A stretch of 64,000 bases of DNA from contig CP136064.1 in assembly GCA_032622095.1 (NCBI GenBank), forward strand, positions 248,281,827 through 248,345,826. The letters run 5' to 3'. Shown piece by piece: positions 50,186 to 62,100 of the stretch. The position numbers were made by a program, and so were the translations under genes. The notes below the pieces were generated by a model. That model did no database searches, was not told the origin of the DNA, and worked only from the letters and a program-made list of their open reading frames with translations. Source of the DNA: Siphonodentalium dalli. Lineage: Eukaryota; Mollusca; Scaphopoda; Gadilida; Siphonodentaliidae. The number at the start of each line of letters is the position of its first letter. Positions within the stretch are counted from its first letter, which is position 1.

Positions 50186-53100
50186 GTAAGTTGAGTTATT
50201 TTGAGTGTTGACGATGGTATCACCCATGTTCGTTGTAACGTCTAAATATACAGTAAATGTGACTAAATATACAGTAAATGTGACTAAACATTCATACAAA
50301 GGTAATATATATCTATATACAGTAAAACCTCTGTGAATATTCGCCTGTGAATAATTCTCACTAAAAATTACCGCAATAATCCGGAAACTCTCTATTCCGA
50401 ACATTGGAGGGCTTTTCTAGTTCATAAGTGAACAAATGCATAAATTTTTACCTCAGAAATCCGAACACAGAAATGAACACCAACCGAATGCACATGCTGT
50501 AGATTTGACATACAGACCTTCTCAAAAGTAATGGACCGCGTTACGACCGCGTTGGAGTAACGTTACGACCGCGTTGGTCCAATGCGGTCGTAACGTTACT
50601 CCAACGCGGTCGTAACGTTACTCCAACGCGATCGAGGAAACCGCCAATGCAACATAACGCGGTCGGCACGACCACCAACGCAAAAAACGCGGTCGAGATA
50701 ACCGTCAACGCAACAAACGAGGTCGGGAGAATAGCTTATCAACTGTAATAATAATTATTGAATAACATTGTAAACATGAACTTTGAGACATGAACTCATT
50801 TTATTAAAAAATCATTAAATTGAAAAGAGAAAATGAACCAATTTTAGTTTCATACAATTTTCTGATAGGAAACAGAAAGTGTTGTAATCAATCGAGACGG
50901 TGACCGTGTGTTTGGCTTGGGTGATGCATGATTTATTGGTGATGTTTTACATTTACATTTAGAATTTTTCTGGAAAAAAATAATAAATAAATGCATATCA
51001 CATCGATCGCGCTGCACGAATTAATAGAGATGCAATTGAGATTTCTAACAAACAAAAAACTTTGAGTTCACGTCGCAATGTACATGTACGTGTATTCTTT
51101 GAATATTTAATATTCAGCGTCACCTCCTAATAAAGGTCAATAACCTGTACGCCAAGGGTCCGATGTCATTTGAAATCTTCGTGAGGGTACGATAAAACAC
51201 ACATCTACATTTACACGCACGTTCGTAATTGACACATGGATATACATGTACAGTGATGCAAATAATTTAGAATATTAATTATCCATGTGTTGTGAAATAC
51301 ATGTAAAACAAACAGCGCTCAGATTTGGTTACCAGTGATTTTTGTCACTTTAACCAACAGACCGCGGATCAAAAGCATGCCGCGAATGATTGACAGCGGT
51401 GTCAATAGACGCAAATACAGTACGGGGCGTGTCTTCGGTAAAGTGGAGAGTGATACCATGCGACTCAAACGGAATTCTCGATTGAAAACGTGCTGTCATA
51501 ACTTCGTCGGTTTTGATTAGCTAGTGACCACACGATGAAGTCTTGTTCAGGTGTTACTTTATTCATTGATGATGAAATAACGAAATCATTCGTATTCAAT
51601 GGTGCTTCAAAGAGACCAACAATGTATAATCCGCTATTGTGTGGGCAAGCATATGATAAATATTAACTTTCTTTTTACCGTAGGATATATAAGTTGAATA
51701 ATATTGTTAACTTCAGTTTTTTTTTCACCGGAATTAAATCACTGCAATTCAATTATTTATTTGTCTTCATCAAATATTTGAAAACAATGTACAATGTACA
51801 TTTGAAGATCCAAGCGCCGTCCGACGCAGTAGATACCAAATTAGACAATTTTTTTTCTTCTAGATATTTCCGCCAAAGGAAGCCCTCACACTGAACTATA
51901 TGGATAGATGTCCTGCGTTTGTAAACCATAGCAGAAAAGGGGTTAACTTTTTGTGGTCGCCTACGGTCACTCACGGTCTGTACTCTTCAGTGGCTTGCCT
52001 CGGAATCAGTCACGCATGCGCAGTCCCAATATAATTCACTGTACATATTGAATTAGCCAGTTTATTTTTCTGCTACCAACCTATAAACGGATCTAAGGGA
52101 GTATTTTTCCGAATTTGTCGTTTAACAATAGCGACAAATTCAATTTATCGATACAATAATTACTGGTCGCCTACGCGTTCGTTTTTATAATTATCGTTTC
52201 GAATTCACGGACCGTTTCGTTTCAAACATATAATTGTTCGTGTTTTTCGAACAGGCGGCTAACTTAAAAACAATTTATCGAATATGAAAATCAGCATTTC
52301 GCCATAATTAGCCGCCATTTCAAGGCCTTATGAGGCGCACAGATTATTGTGAGAAATACATCTATGGAATTATTATAGCACCTATAAGGTATGATAGAAT
52401 TTGTCAGATATCAAAAATGCCACGTGATTCTCCGCCGGAAGTATCCTAATTTCGTGGGAATTATTTTGACGTTTTAATGCGTGGAAATTTATTTAGCAAT
52501 AATTCCATCGCTACTGACGCTATCTCTCGTCATGTTATGAACAACGTGCTTTCACATAATACTATGTTTCAATACAAATGATCCAGATGTGTTAATCACG
52601 TTTGACCTTGAAGTTGATTACAATCTACACAAGAATACTGACAGTTGATTAGATCTTGGTTTATCAATGTCACATGCATAACAATAACTTCATATGACAG
52701 TAGTACCGTAGTGCTACGAATAAATCTCAGCCATGTCATAGATGTATGTCGATTAATAGCTACCTTGTATATACCGCTATTCTCAAAGTGATTGACCAGA
52801 AAAACGGGGTGATACCCCGGTCATGACCGCGGTGATACCGGTAATAAACGGTAGCGGTATCGGGACGGTCATGGCGTGAAGTTACGGTATTGGGCGATGA
52901 TGCCGTGGTCTTTTAGCGGGCGCCGCGTTGGTTTTGTTGAATACCGCGGTGGTTTTCATGGAACTCTTTTAGGGGGTGTATTAGTGTTCAAACGATTAGT
53001 CGACAAATAATCGTCGACGTTGGTTTGTCGGAAAATCGACTCTAACTTCCACAGTCGACTAGTCGGAATACAGTATATTTTCTCATCAGCTGGCCTTGAC

Positions 53101-56100
53101 AATGCATGGTTTCACTATTTAAAATGTGGGTCAGAAAAGCAGCAAAGATAGCTAGTCTATGTTCAAGAAGCTTTCCAAAGTCCGAACATATGTAATAATG
53201 TCGAGCTTGACATAGAACTATGCCGAAATTCGCCAATGCGATAATTCAAGTTAACCACTACTCATTTTCAATACAAGAGCAGTAACTCTATATTTGACTT
53301 CTAAAAAGCACGTGGTCCATAAACAGTGAGTATTACTAGTAGGTCGCGGCATACTTGACCGACGTCTCACGCATGTTCCAGGTTAATGCCACGATGTTAT
53401 CATTTATTTTGGTTCAAATAGTCATGAAACGGCGACAATTAACTTGCTGAGAAAATTATTCTTTTTATATATATACTCCCTATACCGCGGACGCAAAAAT
53501 TTGTAGTGTGCATTTCTAACCAACACAGGTAAAGAGGGAGGGGCTTCCACAAAAGTGTTCATCGATACTAACTGATTCTAACTCTCCGCTTGCTACGTAC
53601 GCCTTACAGAAGTTATGGAAACTTACAAAGTAGGCCTATGTACGCATCATCGTATATATAATGTGTGTCACACAGTGTGTGTGTTTTCTTTTATTTTGAG
53701 CTGACTCCGAGACTGAGTATCGTTTATTTTCTTATACCCTGGCAGGGAAGTATTTATTTGATTTCATGATTAAACAGAAAATCCCTCAATTATTTCCTCA
53801 ATTATTTATTCTCATTATCATCGTAGATTCGTAGGGAACTTATTTGCGATCGGTGTGTTTCTAGAGCACTGGTTCATTTGCAACAAAACCATGTGACGTG
53901 TCACGTTATTCAATTCTCCAATCACAGTAGAGTGTAAATATTGTGATGATGGCACGGAATTTGTAATTTTCTTTCACATGTGTTTCATTAGTATAAGGTT
54001 GGTGATGTATTTGGCCGACTAGTCGACGTCGACTCGACTTTTGGGGTTCGACTAGTCGACTCCAGAATCCCAGAGTTGTTTGAACACTAGGGTGTATTTA
54101 TTCGCACATGCTTGTTCGCGTTAACAAGCGGTATCAGTACCGCGGTATTGGAGGATACCGCGGTATACTAGTAGTACCGCCATATTAACTGGGTGACACC
54201 ACGTTATTGGTGGTTAATTACTTTAAGTATGGCGGTAGGTCTAATGAACAATAGCTGCGATTATACACCAGCCGGTTCAGCAAGCCGGTCTGAACCGGTG
54301 GGCTTGTAAATTTCTGAGAAGGATCCAGGGATGTTTTTCTACCTGTTACAGGTTTGGGCGCTCAAACTCTGGAGACCCTGGGGATAGTAATTATTCAAGT
54401 GGTTCTCCATTATTTCAACGAATTTTTCTATAATTCAACAACTAAACATGAAAATCGGATGAGATAGTCTACTAGTATGATATAGAGTCTTTATTTGCAC
54501 CATCTCTGGATCCTTCCCAGGTAGTATTTCTCGGTCGGATCTCTTCTCGGGCAGGAACAGTTCACGCTCCCCCGATTATGCCGCGGCATTAAATCAATTA
54601 GTGGGGAGGCGACCGGTGGCGATGCAGGGGTACTTGGGACCCCCAGGACATTTGGTCCCACACCGGCGCAAGCGGTTCTGTGTGCTGAAGTTGCCAAATC
54701 GCGTGCGAACGTAACGACACCGGCTGGGCGGCCTACGGCGACTTCGGCATAGGGCAGTGGCCCTACCCATTCGGTAGCAAGCCCGGTCCCCTTGGTCACG
54801 ATCTATATAAAGACACGGCCTTGCCTGCCTCTCAGCCGTCTTGGGGTTTCTGCTGCAATGGCCTCTACCCATCGTTCTGCTTGGACAGGACATTCAGCTT
54901 GGTCGGGACCACCTGCATTTGGGGGGGGGGGGGGCTCACCCCGGTCCGATGGCTCCACCTCCTTCCGGTTATCAGAAGAAACCAGTTTTGGCTATGGGAT
55001 TCTTCATTTCGACACTGGACTCCAAAATTGGAACTCAGTTTATCAGCCTTTTGCTCAAACAGTTGGCCGTAGCTTAAAATTCCATGGGAGGTATTTACAC
55101 CTCGATTGAGCCATCGCCGGAATGGGCCTCTTCTAGTGTTTTGTCGTCCATTATTGCAGGTCGTTCCGACGCTAGGGCAGAGAGCGACATGCTATCCTTA
55201 CACCCCAAGGCGTCTGAGGCTTTCGATGACGACCCGTCTGCGCACAATACGTCAGACTGTGGGTCTTTTCGGTCGTCACAGTCTGGCATCGGTAAGGCAG
55301 AAGCTGCGGATCGTGATTTCCTATCCACGGATTATCTCATCTATAGGCTTCTTCCTACTGAACTATGAACTCTCAAGCCCTCCTGGCACGCCCTGCGCAA
55401 TCGTACCACCGTCTTCAAAATGCATCGAGAACTCGATCTATCTTACCTGTGATATACATTTCATAGGTAAGGTACACGACCCGCGACTGACACACTGGTC
55501 AATAGACTTCACACATGAATGAAGCACATTTACATAGAAAGCATTTCTCTTGTCACGTGCCACAACGACCCTGCCAATGGCCTGGCCGACAGAGTACATC
55601 TCATGGCTCTTCATACTCCTATTACCAATATCAATTTGATTATCTGGCACATGGTAATAAAATTAACAGGGCACTGCACGCCTATAGACAATAGACAATA
55701 ACACGGGCAAAGACGTTTGCACTGTCCATCTCAGCTTTCTAGGAAGCTCATTGACTAGCGTTATAGACCTTTCCTTGCAGGCAGGGGACCACCCAGTCCG
55801 AGTGGATCCCAACCCCATGGCACCCGATCATAAGCGCCTGAAACCATGCTGCCAACTATGCGCGCTTCGGTATATGCCGGATTTGTCCTATCAACATTCG
55901 ACAATAAAACAGGCAAAGACGTTTGCGCTGTCCAGCTCAGCTTTCGAGGAAGCTCATTGACTAGCCATCAAAACTTTCCTTGCAGGCAGGGACCAACCCA
56001 TATGAGGGGATCCCAACCACATGGCACCAGCCGCCCAATCATAAGGGCCTGAAACCATGCTGACAACTCTGCTCGCTTCGGTCTATGCTGGATTTGTCCT

Positions 56101-59100
56101 ATTTTCCTTAAACATGCCTTCAACAGGACCACTTAGGTCGGGGGAGCTCCTCTCTATCATGGCTCTTAAAATTCAATAAGTAACAACATTATAAAGGGAT
56201 GTGTGTCCTTTACTAGGAGGATGAAAATTTCATTTGTTTCCTTAATCAGCGAGCCATTTTGGAGGGGGTCTTCCCCTAGTTTGCTGCATGCCTCACACTA
56301 ACATACCTATCACACACCTAGGTCGTTCTGCTGCATGTTTGGGGGGGAAAGTGACATGATGTTCTGGGCAGAGGCTCAGAACTGAATATTCCGTATGGTG
56401 ACAATTTACCCGTGGTTATCATCTGATTACATTGTACATCATTTGAACTGATTTCAGTTGTCATAGAGCCAAAGGGCCTTCTGCAATGATCTCATTGCTG
56501 ACTTATAGATCACCTTGATATATAATTTTTATATCATTTTTTATATATTTATATCAGTCCTTCCCAGGAGACGGGAGTGATTGCTCTCGCACCCGTATGC
56601 TCTCGTAATTTTCAATTCACGGGTGCTAAAATTCGCACCCGTTCTTCTTCACAAAATACTAATGGAGACTGTAATTGTTGGTTCAATATTGAACTATTTT
56701 AAGGTTTATTTAGATGCTTTACCATCTCAGTGCAACTATGGCATATTAAAGTGTAACTAGACATAGGTCTATTCCACAATGACTTTTTGTTTGAGCAAAA
56801 AACCCAACTTACATGTACAATTATGGTATCGTATGGGTGCCATATTACACCCGTCTTCTGCATTACGGGAGCAAATAAATGCTCTCGGTGTGTTTTCCTC
56901 ATGGGAAGGACTGTTTATATCCTCGTAAGTTTTGTATCACAGGATTTCTGTCGGATATCTTGTGATGCATAGGTACCTCAGAGACATGTGATCATTAGAA
57001 GAAAAACAAGGAAGCTGTTCTCAGAACGACAGGGGGCATGACCACCTTGCAAGATGCGGTGGTGGGGGCTCCCTCTGTTCAGATGGCTTGACTCCATTAT
57101 CGTTGTACAACCTGTTTGGCCTAATGGGTTCTCAACTCAATCCCTGTGCCACAAATTTGGCATCAGGTTCTCTGGCTTTTTCTTTGGCGAATAGCAGTTA
57201 GTTAACTTTGGTTGTCTCGCCATCGTCGGAGTGGGCCTCCGTCTGTGCCGGTCGTTCTGTCGCTAAGGCGGAGAGTGAGTTAGTCTCCTTCCTTCATGAT
57301 CCTGCATCATGGGACCTTGACGGGTGGGACCTTAGAACAGACAGCTGAAGAAGACGACAAGGTTTCTTCTAACGTTATACTTGCTCGGTTCGCTCGCAAC
57401 TATGCATTGGATGGCACCTCATGGGATGTTTGTTTCAAAACAAGGGGGGGCGGTACACATTTGAGCAATATAGCACTCTAACTATATGAGTTATTTCACG
57501 TAAATAATCCTAACAGATTCATTAAAGTGTTCATATATGGTACAATCTGTTTTAGAAGAGTACTTTTACTCAAAATTTGGCTATTAACTTTATTGCTCGT
57601 GCCTCCTCCTGGGCTTGCATTCTAATCCATATAGTTCAGTGTGAGGGCTTCCTTTGGCGGAAATATGATATTTTTAAAAATATAATATATATTTCCTTAA
57701 AGAAAGCCTGATCACTGAACTATCATAGGGCCCTCCCATGGCGGTGCCATTCCCAACCCCGCGACTCGCCAATCTTCTGATTGAGTTGAAAATAAACTCG
57801 CTAATTCAATATGTACAGTGAATTATATTGGGACTGCGCATGCGTGACTGATTCCGAGGCAAGCCACTGAAGAGTACAGACCGTGAGTGACCGTAGGCGA
57901 CCACAAAAAGTTAACCCCTTTTCTGCTATGGTTTACAAACGCAGGACATCTATCCATATAGTTCAGTGTTCAGGCTTTCTTTAAGGAAATATATATTATA
58001 TTTTTAAAAATATCATTTCCGGGTTATAAAAGCAAACTTTAATATAGTCACCATCAATTATTATGTCACAGAAATCGCAAAAAAAAAACACACAAATGTC
58101 CACCGTTTTATTATCGATCTATATCTACATACGTTTGTGGTTTTACATTGAAAACGAGTACAAACTATCATAATTTAAACGCTCTTTATTAAATACCACA
58201 TTTCGGTGTAAACATGGACGCTCTTTATTAGAAGCGATAATTTGATTTTTTTTGCAAGACTGACAACAAGTGAGTTAAATGTATTCTCTTGAAAGTCGAT
58301 ATCTAGTCATCAAAACCTCATATAATAAAAAGTTCTTTTGCACATATATTTACAGTATTCTCCGAAATTCGTTATCATTTCTACTGACAAGTACATCGTA
58401 AAATATTAACAATTCAAATCACAAGTCTACATTCGACACATGGCTTACCCGTTTGATTTGATGCCGGACTAAATATATACGGTAATTTAATGTCCCGCTA
58501 AAAAAAAAAAAAAACACACACCACCACCAGATAATTTTCTGTAACTCCACCCATATTTGAAAATTGATTGATATGTGTACATGCAGTATGTAAAAATCGG
58601 CATGACCACCAACGCAACAAACGCGGTCAAGTTATCCGTCAACACAACAAACGCAGTCGAGATAACCGTCAACGAAATGGAATGTTTCCAAAATAATACA
58701 ATGTTGTTTGCGTGACGAGATTAATGCATTCTGATTAGTGTTAAATGTTTTACATATAGGCCCACATTTAGATTTTTCCGGGGAAAAAACTAATAAATAA
58801 ATGTAGATCACGTTGATCACAACGCTGTCGAGTAAACCGTCACGCAACAAACACAGTCGAGATAACCATCAACGAAATGGAACGTTTCCAAAATAATACA
58901 ATGTTGTTGACGTGATGGGAGTAATGCATGATAGATTTGTGTTAAAATGTTTTACATATTGGCCCACATTTAGATTTTTTCCGGGAAAAAATAATAAATT
59001 AATGTAAATCACGTTGATTGCGCTGCACGAAATTAATGGAAACGTAATCGAGACTGCTAACAAACAAAACATATTGATGTCACGTTGCTATGTACATGTA

Positions 59101-62100
59101 CATGTATGTGTGTTATTTGAATATTTAATATTCAGCTTCATATCCGTTTAAATGTCGATTACCTGTACGCTCATTTATAGACCAAGGGTATTGTGTCAAT
59201 TCCGATGTCGGCCGAAACTGTATGAAACATTAAAGCGCGTTTATATACGCCATAAACAAACGCCATGAAAAATTCCAGAAATGTTCACGACGCTCGTTAT
59301 GTATACCACTATACACGTGCATGTACATGTACCGGTAGCATTAAATAAACCAATAATCATTATAAAATAAACACGATTTGTGATTTATGTCGTAGAATAC
59401 CATGACTTTATTCGGACTTTCATTAGCCTCTCGTCGGTAGTTCGTAAAATATTATCCAGATATCAGTGCCACTTTAATACAAGGAAAGCATAAATCCCCA
59501 TCGCGAACCTCTATTGGACCACGCACGCTGCTGAATGGTGACATTGTCTCGTTCTTTGAAGTTATTATTAAATTTAGATCAAAGGAATTTCTGCAAGATA
59601 TTTTTATACCATGTAGCAACTTTGTGAAGATGACTCCTCCTACCAGCTTGTATTCTGTATTGATTGACTGTGATTCAAACACAGAATTCTCGACTGGACA
59701 CGTGCAATCATAACTTTGTCTGTTTTGATTGGCTAGCGGACATCGTGTGCCACAATGATCACGCAATGAGGCCGTGTCACTTTCACGATGATGAAATAAA
59801 CTTACTCAACGTGGCTTCGAAGAGACGTTACATGTTTCAGTAATTGTCCGCTATTGTATTGGCAAGCATACATGTATGGTAAATATTAACTTTTACTTTT
59901 TACCGTACTAGTAGTATATATAAGTTTAATAATTCAGTTAAATTCTGTTTTTCTCACCAGAATTAAATCACTGCAATTCAGTTTCTTTATGTGTCCTCAT
60001 CAAATATTTAAAAACAAAACATATACATTTGAAAACGTGTGTGCTACTGTGCATTGATCATTAGCGCAACGTGTTTAACGTAAACGCGGTCTGTGTTAAA
60101 CTTCAACGAAGTCTGCATTAAACTTCAACGCGGTCCGTTGAATTTCAACGCGGTCGTAACGTATCAACAACGCGTTATCAACGCAAAAAACGCGTTACGT
60201 TGGCGTTACGACCACGTTGAGGACCGCGTTAAAAGGGCCACTTATTTTGAGAAGGTCTGTACTTGATGATGAGATCTTTTTGGCTTTGGTAGTTTGGAGA
60301 GAGAGAGTATAGGTGGGTTAAGAAGCGCCTGGGATTTCACACACGTGATGGTCAAAAAGATCAAGTGAAGCTTCTCCTTCACCCCATTGGCTTTGGTGAA
60401 AACTGGGGACCCTTTATACACAGTAACTGGACATAAACTCCCAAAAATAAGGTTTTAATCGAGTTTATAAATTGGTATCCTACTATAAGGATAAAAAGTT
60501 ATGCAGGCTTAAAAAGCCATTTCCACGTGCCCGGACAAACATATCTCAAATAAAAGCACTAAACACAAAATGCCGGGCATATGTCACCTGTTTCCTATAA
60601 ATAACATTCTCAGCTGTAACGATGTAGCACCTTCCAGGAGATACCTTCATTCCATTCCGGCCCGCGTTTCCGTTCCGTGTATGATACCCCCCGCCATTGT
60701 TGACATCACGCTTCCGCTCTGGGAGTGTCAGTAAACAGATCGCCGAGGGTGGACGCATTTCGACGTAGCAGAGATTAATTGGTTGTTATTATAAAGGTAC
60801 TTAATCAATTCATGTCTGTTATACCCTCGGAAGTGGGAGCTCCAAAGGACCATGACGGGGCGTGGTATCATATGTGTTGATTGCATATTATCATGTTTTA
60901 TTCGCCATTTATTCAATAAATTGATAAAACGTCATTTTCTGTTGCCTAATTCCGTGGACTCTTGTAGAGTCCGAACCTTTGAAATTCTGTTAATGCCCAA
61001 TGCCCCCCGGTCACTCAAAGGGTAGGACGTTACACAGCTCAAACACTGCAGCGATAAAACCGTTTAAAACATTTTTCACCATTAGCTACAAGTGACGCGT
61101 CGCCATCCATATCGCCATTTTGTTTCTAAGCATTGTGGGAAGGGAACCGGTGTTCTGAAAAAAAGTGCATGTGTTCCGACATTCTATTTGTTGCAGAACA
61201 CCGGTCTTTCCAATTACTGATTGAATAAGTGTACGAAAACATTGAAAACATGGATGGCGACGAGTGTGATAATATTTCTCTAGAATATAAATATCAATAG
61301 AGAGCTGCTTGGCAGTTCTGAGAAAGAAGTAAGTAAATTACTGAACTAGTCTTAATGCAAACTGCAGGGATAACAATTTTTGAGAACGAGGCACCTGGTG
61401 TCGGTTGTTTAGAGGGGCTCCGATTGAATCTAGGGTGTTGTCCTAGCATGTATATTGTACAACATATTGACTGACAGTATAATTATACCCCCTTTTTAAA
61501 AAAAATGGGGGGTATACTGTTTTGCACCTGTCCGTCCGTCCGTACGTCCGTCCGATGTCTGTTCATGTCATAACTTGAACAGTATTGCTCGGATCTTAAT
61601 GAAATTAGGTATGGATGTTCACTACTATGAGGACATTAAATAGAGGGTTCCATCGTTTTGTTCGGATTTTCCATTCTAGAGTTATTAATCTTTGTTTATC
61701 TGGAAATGTTGGCTTTTTGGTCCATCTGGTGTCTGTTCATGTCATAACTTGAACAGTATTGCTCGGATCTTAATGAAATTAGGTATGGATGTTCACTACT
61801 ATGAGGACATTCAATAGAGGGTTCCATTGTTCTGTTCCGCTTTTCCATTCTAGAGTTATTCATCTTTGTTTATCTGTAAATGTTGGCTGTTTGGTTCATC
61901 CGATGTCTGTTCAGGTCATAACAGTAATGCTTGGATCTCAATGAAATTTTTGTATGGATGTTCACTATGAGGTCATTTAATGGCACATTCAACTGTTTTG
62001 TTTTGGTTTTTTGTTCTAAAGTTATTCATCTTTGTTTATATGAAAATGCTGATTTTTTTTTTAAATGCTTACTTTACAGTCCGTATGTCTGAGTATATCA

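Larger units (their letters stand above)
51865..58016 (+). mobile_element. DIRS-like retroelement remnant with internal complementary region
   Basis: Inverted terminal repeats of about 200 bp: 51865-52077, and its inverse 57784-58016 (ACTGCGCATGCGTGACTGAT and CGTAGGCGACCACAAAAAGT are shared). At 57627-57722 a segment joins the complement of the left end (GTGAGGGCTTCCTTTGGCGG) to the complement of the right end (TTCCTTAAAGAAAGCCTGAT). This is the internal complementary region known only from DIRS-group retrotransposons. It lies near the right end, which gives + orientation. Length without the hAT insertion is about 5 kb. Reverse transcriptase and tyrosine recombinase could not be recognised. 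Confidence 0.72.
50511..60261. mobile_element. Large TIR-bounded unit filling AAMP intron 1
   Basis: TACAGACCTTCTCAAAA begins it and its inverse TTTTGAGAAGGTCTGTA ends it. Both ends carry clustered ACGCGGTCG/CGACCGCGT subterminal repeats. TA at each edge may be the target duplication. Removing the DIRS-like insertion (51865-58016) leaves about 3.6 kb. Within that, 50760-51813 and about 58680-60040 are direct, diverged copies of each other (GCGCTGCACGAATTAAT..., TTGAATATTTAATATTCAGC), so the host element has an internal duplication. No transposase frame was seen. Confidence 0.72.

Noticed and set aside
54491-54893. Two GC-rich minus-strand frames of about 100 residues
   Set aside because: They lie opposite the upstream part of the DIRS-like ORF1 region, show low-complexity arginine/proline content and no family motif. 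The ICR position argues for + orientation.
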